Below, one piece after another: positions 23,295 through 34,284 of a stretch of DNA of 64,000 nt. The translations under genes and the position numbers were made by a program. The stretch covers positions 17,047,179 to 17,111,178 of the forward strand of contig OW386286.2 of NCBI GenBank assembly GCA_936432065.2, in the 5' to 3' direction. The notes beneath the pieces are model-generated. The model was not told where the DNA came from. It made no database searches and worked only from the letters and a program-made list of their open reading frames with translations. Positions within the stretch are counted from its first letter, which is position 1, and each line of letters begins with the position of its first letter. Source of the stretch: Rutpela maculata (Eukaryota; Arthropoda; Insecta; Coleoptera; Cerambycidae).

Positions 23295-24730
23295 AGTGTC
23301 ACCTACGGATAGAACTTTTACCGCTCTGCGGCCAAAAAATAAAGAAGTTACAGGCCATATTTAAACAAGAAAAGTAATCTAAAATTCATTAAAAACCTGA
23401 GACTGTATTGTTAGACAAATAAAATAATTCATTAAAAATCGCACAAAATAAATTCTATTTAATACTAATATGTATGAAAATGAATTGACAAATTGAAATT
23501 CGTTACTTCGGAATTAATCCTCTAGAGATTTTTTCAATTAATTATTTTCAGAATACAATTATACCGTTTTGGTTAGAAGTCGGCTTCGCGTTACCGAGGT
23601 CGTTTGTATTAAATTTATGGTAATTGTTATTGATTCATAGCTTATGTGATATGTGCAATATTTTTAGTTAAAAAAAAGACCTTTGTGCCATATATTAGTG
23701 TTATTTCTAAAGAAAGTATAACAATATTTTTGACAAATTTGTACGTGGACTGGATGTTTTGCCTAAAGGCGTCTGATTACTGGGAACACCAACCACTATA
23801 TAAGAAGTTACAGTTCTTTTTCATATGTGCTAGCACAAATTATTATTTTGTGTCTTTTTTTTAACAAAATGACATACTCTTTATGCCATGTTTTTTAACA
23901 AGGACAATTGAATTGTAATGACCTTAATGACCATAAATACAATAAACCGAAAAACGAAATATATTTTTACGTTGTTTTCTTTAATCAAGATACTATTCCC
24001 ACAAACAAACTGGTTCAAAATTATGAACACAGGTCGTAACCAAATAGAAGGGAATAATAATGTCGAGAATAATGTTTATACACAACTATTGACAGTAAGA
24101 AGACTAGTAATAATTTACCGACAGATATACAGTGTGTCCCAGGATAGATGTCCAAAAATTTTGGAATTTTGGAATGGTATTTGGGGATTGAGTCCTGCTT
24201 GTTGTAAAACTAAAGTATACCAAAAATGACTTGATTTGGTGTTTCACAGGGTGTTTTATAAGCAAAGTTGTAAAAATCACCACTAATAAAGTACCTTTAT
24301 TTTTCAAAGTATGAAAAAATTCCACTAAGAAAAGTTATTTAGAATGCAATTTTATACCTCTATACCAAATTTCAGGAATATAAAATTATTTTTTTGAAAC
24401 TTCCCATTTTTTGCGAATTAAGAGAATTTATTGAAGAAATTGTTGATCGTTTTGAAGTTTTTAAAATTGTATATAAACCAACATTTTTTTATTACCAGCA
24501 CTGTTTTTTAAGGGAAGATTTACCTCGGTGTCTGTCCTGCTATTAGTTTTCCCCAGACTACAATTTTAAACAGATTTTCACTATCGAGTCTGGAAACTCG
24601 CAGAACTACATCACAACAAATATTTCTTTTTAAAGTAACACATAAAAAAAATACATTATGGTGCTCCCTTAAGTTTACTAAATTTTCGAACACCTGGACC
24701 TTATTCTATCTACCGATTCGCAGAACTAAC
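23295..24730. other. Non-coding stretch
   Basis: There is no recognised gene. A segment near 24130 (acagtgtgtcccaggatag) resembles a MITE terminus, but I found no matching opposite end. Confidence 0.35.
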
Positions 24731-24998
24731 TGTTCAAGCTTTGTACCCCATCTATGAGAATTCCCTCCAAGTTCTATGTATAAGTAACAGAAATACAGAA
24801 AACTAAGTTATCTAATGTCATTAGTTAGTTGGGCTATCGTCCCAGAGATGGCGGGCGCAGTGTCATAATCTAGAAACGTCATAGTGACAACTACTGGAAC
24901 ATTGTAGAAAGATTCAGAAGGATCCAGAATCAATTACCCAGGAGTATAAATAGAGAGCTTGTCGTCGCGCAGGGAGTTCAGTAAACAATTCAGTCTAA
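24731..24998 (+). mobile_element. Partial LTR (solo-LTR-like), family shared with 47188 and 60321
   Basis: It begins TGTTCAAGCTTTGTACCCCA and shares with the other two copies the block around 'cccagagatggcg', an 'agaa-ttcagaa'-type region, a TATA box and a '...ttcagta' segment. The 3' part of the family (ending CGATACA) is not recognisable here. No coding region or primer-binding site is seen. Confidence 0.6.
24945..24952 (+). promoter_or_regulatory. TATA box in the LTR
   Basis: TATAAATA lies in the same relative place as the TATATAAAG- and ACATAAAG-type motifs of the two other LTR copies (complements at about 50164-50170 and 60533-60539). It is followed about 30 bases downstream by the likely transcription start region (cgcagggagttcagt). 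Confidence 0.5.
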
Positions 24999-25078
24999 TA
25001 TACAAGATGCGTGGGAACTATAATAATCTTCAAAATCAGTATTATATCTTCTACTGCAATGTAGCTGCGATAAAGAGA

Positions 25079-25365
25079 TTATAGTCCCCTGCCAAGTGTG
25101 CAAAAATAGACTTCCGTAGGCTCCTTGATGATGCAAGTGTGGTAGTAGTCTGAATCTCTTTGTTAGGCCTTGAAGAAACATAATTTCGATGTTGGCACTC
25201 TCAAAAATGATGCGCATGAGTACTGCGCGCGAAGAACAAAATGGCCGCCATCGCAAACACTTTCTCCAATTTATCTAAGTAACCATTGGGATTACGAAAA
25301 AAAAGTTTTACACAAAAAATACTGCTAAATCAATTTTACACAAAAAATGTCATTATAAGTTTGTA
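25079..25365 (+). repeat. Left TIR of the second nuclease element
   Basis: It is homologous in inverted orientation to 29810-30058 and 33189-33205. It provides the empty site for the hAT-like insertion: here 'ctacggaagtcta' runs on to 'aggggacta' with no transposon. Confidence 0.8.
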
Positions 25366-25496
25366 TGCAGGACTAACCATTTTCCCAGAAACTTAACTTT
25401 TAAAATTATTTCATGGTTTTATATCTATTAATGGGTAAAAATACGTTAACGGGCCATTTCGTGTCCCAGGTTGCTTAGATTCCTTAAAAATCAAAG

Positions 25497-25935
25497 AGTT
25501 AAAATTACCCTCAAAGACAAGTCTATAGTCATACAGACAGATTTATCTCTTATTTCAAGATTATTGATAGCATCCAGAAGCAGACCTGACGTAGATTTGT
25601 GATACTATTTGAGCAACTACGAGTTCTCAGCACTACTGAAGTCATTGTTTGCAGTTGACGGGAGTATGCACCATTGTCTAGCTAAGTACAAACTTATGGA
25701 TGCTCTTGAATCAATGCAAGGTATACCTGCCGAAGAAAACGATGATGATCATGCTTCCACCACACCTGCAGTTTTAGAAGAAAATTAGGAGCTACAGGAA
25801 AAAGCTGCGATAATAGATGGCATGGCGCTTTTTCACACCTACCACAAACCTAGCACAGTGAAGAGTGAAGACATGCCGTGACCTCGGTTTAAGCTTCAGC
25901 AAATGGGTCGGACAAAAATTCAGCAATTGGGTTGT
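25497..25935 (+). pseudogene. 5' part of the PIN-nuclease gene (broken)
   Basis: The frame from about 25497 reads VKITLKDKSIVIQTDL, then LIASRSRPDVDL, YYLSNYEFSALLKSLFAVDG and, after an in-frame stop near 25785, KAAIIDGMALFHTYHKPS. The last piece is the first PIN motif (IIDG, with the N-terminal metal-binding Asp), equivalent to YIIDGG in the gene at 20970-22319. The VKITL...YEFS part is a preceding domain that I cannot name. Stops at about 25600, 25785 and 25880 show it is dead. It is collinear with, and upstream of, the 401-codon ORF at 28195; roughly 2.2 kb of foreign or deleted sequence separates them. Confidence 0.65.
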
Positions 25936-28190
25936 TGCATTAAGTTAAAATTTGAGGAGAATCTATGTTAAACAATAGCAATTATTCATAAAAAATCATT
26001 AGAAACATGTAGAAGTTGAAAAGAAAGTTTTATAATATTATAATATTAATTACAAAAATACATGCATTTAAAACGGAGATGACATAATAACGGCAGTATG
26101 TAGAGAAGTTAGTTATAAAACGACGAGAAACGGGTACTAATTTAGAAACTCGCTGATAGCGATGGAGAAAAAAGACAATCACGATAGTTTAATCTGACAT
26201 TATATTTAACGTCAAATTCAACTGACGTTCATAGGTTACAATTCGGTATAGTTTAACAGCATCTAGTTATGGATAAATATAAGTACAGATAGTGTTTTCT
26301 GCCGTACTGTGTAAATAATACTACCAATTCACCAGAAAAACTGTTGCTTTCCAATAATAAACGCTGAACGTAATAATGGATGATTCAAAGCCACCAGAGA
26401 AGGACCAAGTCTTCTTATTGTGGAACCATTTCAATGTCAAGTAAAGTAACAAATTACAATGTATTCTAAGCGTTTTATTTGTGGTAAGTTGTATCTTAAT
26501 GTAGGAATTTGATTTTTAATATGGGTTTATGTTGTAGGAAAAACGGCCGCATTACAAGACTTGTGTGGCATTCTAGCTGTTACAAATTTAAATTACCCGC
26601 CAAACTGGTGGATAAAACAGGGTATATTACTGTATTCTTAACGGCTCTAGATTAGAATGTTATTCATGCTTTGACTTCCTAAAAGGAGGGAAATGGCTTT
26701 AATCTGGTTTTATGTATTTTATCTAGTTTATGTTGGAATAATTTTTTTTTTTTTTTTTTTAACTGTTTAACGTCGGCCTATTTCCGCTACCAGGGCCTAT
26801 CACCGACGCCAGGAGACGAGCTATCCCCAACCTGGAAATTTTGCCGAACCTCTTCTCTTAAGAAGAGTAGGGATCTTTTACTTGCCTAACATTTAATAGA
26901 CAAGGGACCGCCTGCTTTACATCCCCTCCGAAGGATGGTATATCCACTACGTAATCCTCGTCTGAAATTACGTAACTTCCGAGTATACACTGATATACAA
27001 GCCTCTAGAAGGTGGGACGAGAACGCTGTATTTCCCAAGATGGGAGCCCATCCAAGTACTAACCGCGCTCGACGTTGCTTCAACGGAATATCGACTGATA
27101 TTCACATTGAAGTCGCCTCTACGCTCGTCCCATGTTGGAATAAAGTGCAGTTGTTTTTGTTAGCTATTGATTATTTATGAAGCTCCCTAGACGCCCCATA
27201 ATACTAGGATATGATCAATAAATTAAGAAAGGAAATTTAAAAACTTGCCGTTGAAAAACTATATGAAACAAACTGTGAAAGTCGTCTAAAGTCGGTAAAC
27301 ACAATCAGTCGGAAATGGCTACGAATGCGTTGGATTCTAGTTATAAATGCCCTTTGAATTATGTGTGTTATAAATACATATCATTGTTTATTGCTTAGAT
27401 AGATACTAACATAAAGTACTTACCTATTTATTATTTTTTGTTATAATACAGACCTTTCTTGATATCTTCGTAAGTCTCATTCTGACTCTTCTTAGAAGTG
27501 AGTATCAATGGATAATAAATAATTGCTTTAGTAGATAAACTTATTTTGTTGTTTTCAGTTAGATACGCATGTATATAGTTAATAGGAAATAAAACAATGA
27601 AAAGGAAATATTTAATAAAATACAAAGTATAGTTAACAAATTCATCTAAATTAAATAATAAAATACATATTGGACATATTATGTAATATTAATAAGATAA
27701 GATAAAGGAAGTTCTTGCAGAAATTACAATAGTTTTTACTGTCTAGCAGCTGTAACGTAAGTACCTTGCAGCTTTTGCACTTCCAACCATTGCAACGTCA
27801 AAACGATCGTCTCTTTTTAAAAATTCGCTGACCATAAATGTACCTACCGCAAGTAGAATGTCAGAATTAGCTTTTACAGCTATACTGCCTTAGTCGTTTT
27901 GTAAAAAAAAATATTAACAATAACTGCAAACATCAATCACTGCTAGCTAAACGTCAAATTTACTTTTGACATATGAGGTTATTTTCTTTCTTGTCAGCAA
28001 TGTCAACTTATTCGTCTTCATCTGTTCTGCTTATAAGTTCACATCTAACTGCCGTTATGATGTCACTACCGTTTTCTCGGCACATTCAAATAGTCGAAGT
28101 TTAACAATTTTTTAAAATATGTTGCGCTAAGAATTTTTCTTCCAAATTAAATATATAACTAAATTAAGTCCTCCACTACCATATTTCACC
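25936..28190. other. Insertion-filled gap inside the nuclease gene
   Basis: Apart from the SINE at 26742-27131, no element is recognised. The sequence is AT-rich and non-coding, and it separates the two halves of the nuclease gene. It may be a decayed insertion or an ancestral intron. Confidence 0.4.
26742..27131 (-). mobile_element. 5S-rRNA-derived SINE, copy A (390 bp)
   Basis: It is flanked by a perfect 12-bp target duplication ATGTTGGAATAA (26730-26741 and 27132-27143). The left edge is a T-run, the complement of a 3' poly-A tail. The block 'ccatccaagtactaaccgcg' with 'ctcgacgttgcttcaac' is the complement of the 5S rRNA core, so the 5S-like head faces the right edge and pol III transcription would run on the minus strand. 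It is almost identical to 58919-59299, which points to recent mobility. Short apparent frames inside it are not genes. Confidence 0.92.
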
Positions 28191-28194
28191 ATTT

Positions 28195-29400
28195 TTGAAA
28201 ATTCGTCAACAACCCAATTACAGTGAGGTCCATGTTGTTTTTGACTCTTACAAAGAAAACTCGTTGAAGAAAGCCATGAGAGTGATTCGGCAAAAAAGCT
28301 CAGATCCAATCCAGTACAAAATCGGCCCAGAAACGAAAATTGGAAGTATAGCAATGAATAAATTCTTGTCCCACGATAAGACGAAGGATGAACTGACAGA
28401 GTTCCTTTCCGGTCAGATTCTTCAATTTGGCGTCACCAATAACAAAAGGTTTGTAATCAGTTGGAGGGACAAAGCGGCTTCATCACATGGCGATGATGTA
28501 TCCAGTCTTTCAAGTCCGCAGGAGGAGGCGGACACAAAGATCATATTACATGCAGTATATTTAGCACAGAAAGGAATTAAAACTACTCATATATTCTCCC
28601 CCGTTACTGATGTCCTAATTTTTGCACTAAGACGGTATCCCCAACTTTCGAAAGAGTTTGCATTTTTCCTTGGCCATGGCATGAAAAGGTTTGTTCAGGT
28701 TGGTTCAATTTACAGAGCACTTGGACTTCTGAAAGCCTCTGCACTTCCTGGATTACACGCACTTTCAGGAGCAGATGTAACAGGATCATTTGCTGGCAAA
28801 GGTAAAATAAAGTGGTGGAAAACTTTTAATTCTGCAAGTGATAAGCTGCTAGAAGCTTTGGCTACATTGGGGACTACACTATCTCTCACAGAAGATGTCA
28901 GGGCTAACTTGGAAGCGTTCGTTTGTCAGCTTTATATCCCAAAAACATCACTGACCGACATAGGAGCTGTGAGATGGTTGTTGTTCACCCAGAAACAATG
29001 TCAAGATGAGAACCTTCCTCCAACAAGATCTGCACTGGATCTGGCTTTGCTAAGGGCCCACCTTCAGTGTTTTGAGTGGAATCAGGACCTAATTCAGCAT
29101 CCTAATAACCCATCACCCTTAGATTTTGGATGGAAGAAAGTAGGGAGCACATACGAGCCAGTTGCTTGTACCAAACCTTGTGCTCCAGAGCTTATCTTGG
29201 AACTTTGTCGCTGCTCATGCTCCCAAAGGCGTTGTTCTCCTCCATGTACGTGTCAGTCGAATGGGCTCCGGTGTACCGAAATGTGTAAGTACGAAGGTAA
29301 TCTCGACCGATGTGATAATATGGGAGAGTGCGAGCAAGGCGATGATGAAGATTTGGGGCTAAGTGAGATTTGCATTGAAAGTGACGATGATTTTAATTAA
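28195..29400 (+). CDS. FEN1/XPG-like PIN nuclease with cysteine-rich tail (3' part, 401 codons open)
   Basis: An uninterrupted frame of 401 codons begins at a non-ATG codon, so it is the 3' part of a larger gene and the real start lies upstream. PIN/FEN-type motifs appear in order: D17 (VVFDSY), E110-E111-A-D113 (SPQEEADTKIILHA), D139 (SPVTDVLIF) and D194 (ALSGADVTGSFAGKGK). The first acidic motif (IIDG) is on the upstream piece at 25497-25935. Residues 338-373 form a cysteine cluster (CRCSC, CSPPCTC, C-EMC) like a CXC zinc-binding module, then an acidic tail. Compared with FEN1, the ED-D motif is reduced to TD, so activity is uncertain. The likely role is a nuclease of the surrounding long-TIR element. 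The long open frame suggests recent origin or past selection despite the broken upstream half. The family appears widespread in invertebrate repeats from memory, but I know no established name. Confidence 0.7.
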   Translation: MKIRQQPNYSEVHVVFDSYKENSLKKAMRVIRQKSSDPIQYKIGPETKIGSIAMNKFLSHDKTKDELTEFLSGQILQFGVTNNKRFVISWRDKAASSHGDDVSSLSSPQEEADTKIILHAVYLAQKGIKTTHIFSPVTDVLIFALRRYPQLSKEFAFFLGHGMKRFVQVGSIYRALGLLKASALPGLHALSGADVTGSFAGKGKIKWWKTFNSASDKLLEALATLGTTLSLTEDVRANLEAFVCQLYIPKTSLTDIGAVRWLLFTQKQCQDENLPPTRSALDLALLRAHLQCFEWNQDLIQHPNNPSPLDFGWKKVGSTYEPVACTKPCAPELILELCRCSCSQRRCSPPCTCQSNGLRCTEMCKYEGNLDRCDNMGECEQGDDEDLGLSEICIESDDDFN

Positions 29401-29809
29401 AAATATCATTGTAGAAGTGAAAAGTATTGCTTGTCTGTACTTTGTCTATATAAATCTGTAACTACTGTACTTCTATAAGTTTCTTCATTAAACGTTAAAT
29501 TTTTTTTTCTCCTTTTCTGGCATTGGATCAGCCAGCTACACAGATGGGGGAAAGAGAAGGAAATAAAAAGGAAACGTTAAAATTATATAGGTACTTTCCT
29601 ATGCCTATCTATACTGTAAAACATAGGGGAGATGGGGTATTTGTTAATTTATTTATGTTTGTAATGTTTTAGTTATAATTATTGTTTCCAGTGACCCGAG
29701 AAATAGTGTCAAATATGTTAATATGCACTGGCAAATCTCTCATCATTCGACATATTATTTTTATTATTGAAAACTATGAAATGAAACTTTTTGAGAGAAC
29801 GATCTACAT

Positions 29810-30058
29810 AAAAAGTTGTAATAACCTTTTCTCTGTAAAATTGATTTAGCAATACTTTTTATATAAAACTTTTTTCGTAATCCCAATGGTTACTTAGATA
29901 AATTGGAGAAAGTGTTTACGATGGCGGCCATTTTGTTCTTCGCGCGCAGCACTCAAACGCACCATTTTTGAGAGTGCCAACATCGAAAGTATGTTTGTCC
30001 AAGGTCAAACAAAGAGATTGGGACCACTACCACACTTGTATCATCAAAGATCCCACGG
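29810..30058 (-). repeat. Right TIR of the second nuclease element (inner part)
   Basis: Reverse-complement match to 25120-25365. It continues at 33189-33205 beyond the hAT-like insertion. Confidence 0.8.
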
Positions 30059-30186
30059 ATGTACATTAGGGTGGCCCATCTCTATAGGGGGTGAATTTTT
30101 TTTGCGTATTTTTTAAGTCTCACCCCACGAAAATATACTATTATACTAGGAATAATGTATGTCAAAGTTTCAGATAATTCGGTGAA

Positions 30187-30290
30187 CGGTAACCCGTGCC
30201 GCATTCAGGTAGAAATTTGTAGATAAGATTTTATTACGGTAACCCGTGCCGCATTCAGGTAGAAATTTGTAGATAAGATTTTATTACGAT
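30187..30290 (+). repeat. Tandem duplication, 2 x 50 bp
   Basis: The block starting 'cggtaacccgtgccgcattc' is repeated with a 50-bp period and near-perfect identity within the 5' non-coding part of the hAT-like transposon. Confidence 0.9.
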
Positions 30291-30436
30291 AATACACTTA
30301 AATTTTACTTAAAATACAAATATCTACCTCTTTTCTCATAATGTTTTATTGGTGTAATTATTTCCTAGAAATTATTTGTTTTGGAAGTTTGGAAATATAA
30401 TGCACCTACGGTAGGTTTTTATGTCAGTTTGCAATT

Positions 30437-32730
30437 GTGTTTTACAGTGGTGACATTATAAGTTCTAGCATACGTTCCTTTTTGAAAAAACATTTAACGA
30501 TGGCTGATGTTAGATCCTTACGAAAGGATACTTTCATTTACTTAGTTGGACACTATTCGTCACAAATCATTGGCAATAAATTGCCGTCTAATAGACAAGT
30601 ATTACAAGTGCTCTTTTATAACATTCGTGAAGTGAAGCTAAGTGTACATGAAAGTGCTAAATTAACAATAAAAGAGGTGTCAGTTTTTTGGGATAAAGCT
30701 CGCATTCCGACACGTCAGGATTTTCATTGTGTTAAACAACTAGATAAACTTTATGCAGAGTGGAGGAACTTACAAAAATCGGCTAAAAGGGCCAGTGCGG
30801 GAGGTAAAGAAAAAAATTTCGTTGAAAAATTGGATGATTTCTTTGACATTTCTCATGCAAATGCATTGGAGTTAATGAAAATAGATGAAGATAAACAGTT
30901 TTTAATTAACCAAAGAAAAAAGGGACGTCCTGGATTGATGCATGGTATTGATTACCAACTTGCTTCTCAAGAAAAATCAGCTGAGGAGAAATTGCAGAAA
31001 TTATCCGAACGAATGCAACGAAGCCAACAAGAAAAAGCTAGATTAGAGGAAACAGTCACCTGTCCATCATCAAGTAGTAATTCAGCCGACTCCAACGAAA
31101 ATGAAGATGAAATAATCGAAGCCCAAGAAGAGTTGTTACAAGACCAGCCTGGCCCGTCACAGCCAAAAAAGAGGAGATTGTATGGAACATGTAACATCAT
31201 CACACCAAAAATAGCCGCTGCATTTGATGCTTGCAAAATAAGCGACAGGTATGGAGTCCATATTTTGACGGCAGTAGCAGAAGCACTAGGACATGACACC
31301 ACATCTTTGTCCATCAGCAGAACCACACTTCAGCGCTCTAGACAACGCATCCGCGAAGAAAGAGCTGAAATATTAAAAACTGCCTTCGGTAATTCTGAAT
31401 TGCCGGCCCCAGTCATCCATTGGGATGGAAAACTTTTACCTTCTCCCACTGGAATGGGAAATATCGATAGACTTGCTATCTTAGTTACTAGTGGAGATAT
31501 TGAACAACTACTTGGAGTACCAGCTTTGCCCAATTCAACTGGAAGAGAACAGACTGAAGCAGTTTATGATGTGCTTTGTGAATGGAATTTGGACGAAAAG
31601 GTAATAGCTTTGTGTTGTGAACAACAGCATCAAATATGGGTTATATAAATGGGGCAGCCACACTATTGCAACAAAAATTAGAAAGAGATATTCTATATTT
31701 TCCTTGTAGACATCATATTTTTGAAGTGGTTTTGAGAAGTGTGTTTGACACAAAAATGCCTTCCTCATCTGGCCACTATTTAAACGTTTTAGGGAATTTT
31801 GGCCTAAAATAGATCAAAATAAACTAAAAACTGGATTTCAGGTATCAAAAATTAAACACATTTTACAACCAGTTAAAGCCGAAATTGTAAAGTTTCTAAA
31901 TGCAGCTTTAACTTTGCAACAGCCTCGTGATGATTATAAAGAATTTTTAATGCTTTCTAAACTTTTTGTTGAAGAAGAGCCCACTCACACGACATTCTAT
32001 CAACCAGGGGCATTTCATCATGCACGTTGGATGGCCAAAGCCATTTACTGTCTAAAAATTTTTTTTTTCCAAAATCAGTTCCAACTAACTAAAAAAGAAA
32101 AAATAGGTATTGAAGATATATGTCTCTTTATTGTAACGGTTTATGTAAAGGCCTGGTTTACAGCGTCATTTGCTAGTAAAGCACCGCTTCATGACTTAGA
32201 CTTTTGTAAAGAACTCATTAATTATCAAAATATTGACAAAGAAATATCTCAAGCCGCAAGTAGGAAAATAGTGAACCATTTGTGGTACCTTAATTCAGTA
32301 AATGTTGGCTTATCTTTCTTTGATGACGATACACTAAAAGAGAAATGGTTAAAGCTTTGAATAGGAAAGCACTAAATCAAGAGGGTATTAAACGACTTAT
32401 GATTAGTAACATTACTGACGTTGAAAACAAGGAAATTCAGGACTTCATATGCGAGAACACTAAACAGTTTTTTCAAAAATTATGGAATTTTTGGAAAATG
32501 ATCCAACAACATGGAGGGAAAATGAAAGTTATACCCGATGTTTCAATATTGTAAACAAAATTAAAGTTGTAAATGATGCCGCTGAGAGAGGAATCAAACT
32601 TATTACTGACTATAATGACATTTTAACAAAAAATGAAGACCAAAAACAGTTTTTACTCCAAGTTGTAAATGATTATAAATCACAGTTTCCAAATGTAAAA
32701 AAAGAAACCCTGTCGCATGCTTTGGCCTAG
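30437..32730 (+). pseudogene. hAT-like transposase, frameshifted
   Basis: The first frame (30437-31648, 403 codons; good ATG near 30500, MADVRSLRKDTFIYLVGHY) has a basic N-terminal domain, a coiled-coil-like EEKLQKLSERMQRSQQEKA and an acidic, Ser-rich linker. It then has HWDGKLL and a CC----SNxGYING segment. A shift near 31600 leads to YFPCRHHIFEVVL, another near 31775 leads to KRFREFWPKIDQNKL and on through 31914-32360, and two more near 32355 and 32480 lead to NDAAERGIKLITDYNDI before the stop at 32730. The D (HWD), the C-HH block and the late AERG glutamate resemble, in spacing, the RNase-H-like triad and insertion-domain cysteine/histidine of hAT transposases. Superfamily assignment is inferred; the TIR and 8-bp duplication support it. 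At least four shifts make this copy non-functional. Confidence 0.65.
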
Positions 32731-33242
32731 TGCAAAAAATATTGTTTTTATTACTATATGTCTTGTAGATTTAGGATAATATTTGGTACTATGTATGAAA
32801 AAAACGTTTCATAATAAAATACACAAAGATAAAACGAGAGTTTTATTTCAAAAACTTCTAGTCTAGTTTTCTTAGACTACGAATTTACAGTAGTATGACA
32901 CATGTCATAGTCACAACAGATAATGTCTTTGATATTTGTATGACTTGATTAGTCATTCTAAAGATAAATGTTGCTGATTAAAAAAAAAAAAACAATGCAT
33001 CAACCAAAGAATGTAAATAATTCCATTAGTTTTATTATTGCATAATAATGCATTCTGCGGCACCCCTTGCCTTCAATTTGCCTCAATAATATTTTAAGGG
33101 GACTGTTTTTTCTTCAAATGGAACCATTTGCAGGGGTGAGAAATAAAAAATTTAGATTTCGAAAAAGATGGGCCACCCTAATGTACATTTGATAGGGGAC
33201 TATTAACTGCATAAATTAAAATGTTTATTTTGTTTTAATCAT

Positions 33243-33660
33243 TATTACTTCCACGCCCACGTAGTGGTTTTTTTTGCTCGAGTAGCTAAAATGTCATGAA
33301 ATGTCGAGATTTTAAGTTTGAGAAAAATTTCAGTCTGTCGTTCCTGTCTGTAACTTTGTGCGCACGATTGCTCTGGAACGGTTTATGATATTAACTTGAT
33401 ATTTAGTACACCAATGTATTATCTGCAACTAGATTATATATATTGATCTTATTCCGTTGGGGGTAAGTAGATAAAGCAAATAAGCAGGTGTCCATAAAAT
33501 TGGGATTTAAGGCATGTACGAGAAGTCAAGGTCTCAAATTTTTTTGTCATTAGCCACCTCCACTATCACCTTCATTACCACTCCCACACCATTATTAAAG
33601 GGGGTAAAAAAAATAAAATGGTGATTTAGTGTATATACAAGAATCAAAATTTTTATTTTT
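33243..33660 (-). repeat. AAACCGC-family repeat, 5'-truncated, diverged
   Basis: It starts 'acttccacgcccacgtagtg' (a decayed terminal hairpin) and continues through 'atgtcgagattttaagttt', 'gctctggaacggtttatgat' and 'cattagccacctccactatc'. It lies directly beside the second nuclease element. Confidence 0.7.
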
Positions 33661-34284
33661 TGCAATTTTGTTACGTATTATTGTACATTGAAATCGTACG
33701 CGAGCTAACAAGCTACACACATCTCAAGTTAGATTTTAACATACTCGACAGAAATCGATTTAGATACTGCTGTCGAACCGTCATGTCAATGGAGAAATAT
33801 TGAACAATCAATTTATCGAAGCCACATGAAAGGAAAATATACTTTATCGTAATAGCAGTATCACAAATAGTACTTTTTTTAAGACGCTGTGTACACTGTA
33901 ATTCTTCATTGTTAACATGCCTTTAAAAATATCTCAACATTTCAAAATGGCAACACAAATTACCTTTGATGAATGCCTTCGCCGTAGAAACGCATTTTTT
34001 AACGTCGAGGAATATAAAGCTTAGACCCGTGCCTGTAATAAATGTGATAAGCTTTTAGCATCGTTCTTTACAATATAAATGAGTTCCTAACAGTCTGCTT
34101 TTAAGATAGGAAAATACTTATCTAAATTGGTAGTTAGGGTTCTGTTTATGAAAGTTTCAATACAACAATAAATTGCTCTAGTCCAGATATATTATATCTG
34201 ATCATATTGATGAACTTGGACAGGTAGCTGCGGTGTACATGCTTTTCCCGAAGTGTTTTGACAAAATTTATCATTACTTTAAAT
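33661..34284. other. Non-coding stretch
   Basis: No recognised gene or repeat. Confidence 0.35.

Larger units (their letters stand above)
30067..33180 (+). mobile_element. 3.1-kb hAT-like DNA transposon with 8-bp target duplication
   Basis: Inverted termini TAGGGTGGCCCATCT and AGATGGGCCACCCTA are flanked by the perfect 8-bp direct repeat ATGTACAT (30059-30066 and 33181-33188). The duplication has the form nnnTAnnn seen for Buster-type hAT elements. The host site is the right TIR of the nuclease element, and the other TIR (25079-25365) shows the uninterrupted sequence. It carries a frameshifted transposase gene (30437-32730). Confidence 0.9.
25079..33205. mobile_element. Second long-TIR element with PIN nuclease gene, split by two insertions
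   Basis: Bases 25079-25365 and the reverse complement of 29810-30058 plus 33189-33205 are homologous over about 285 bp. Shared blocks include 'ggcggccattttgttcttcg', 'ttgagagtgccaacatcga', 'caaagagatt', 'tggttacttagataaattgg' and 'ctaaatcaattttaca'. They enclose a nuclease gene in two pieces (25497-25935 and 28195-29400). A 5S-type SINE (26742-27131) and a hAT-like transposon (30067-33180, inside the right TIR) were added later. Without the hAT-like insertion the element would be about 5.0 kb. Confidence 0.75.

Noticed and set aside
24130..24260. MITE with an acagtgtgtccc terminus
   Set aside because: No matching inverted terminus was found nearby.
26886..27180. Overlapping 65- and 81-codon frames, repeated at 59054-59363
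   Set aside because: They are both strands of the 5S-derived SINE copies, not proteins.
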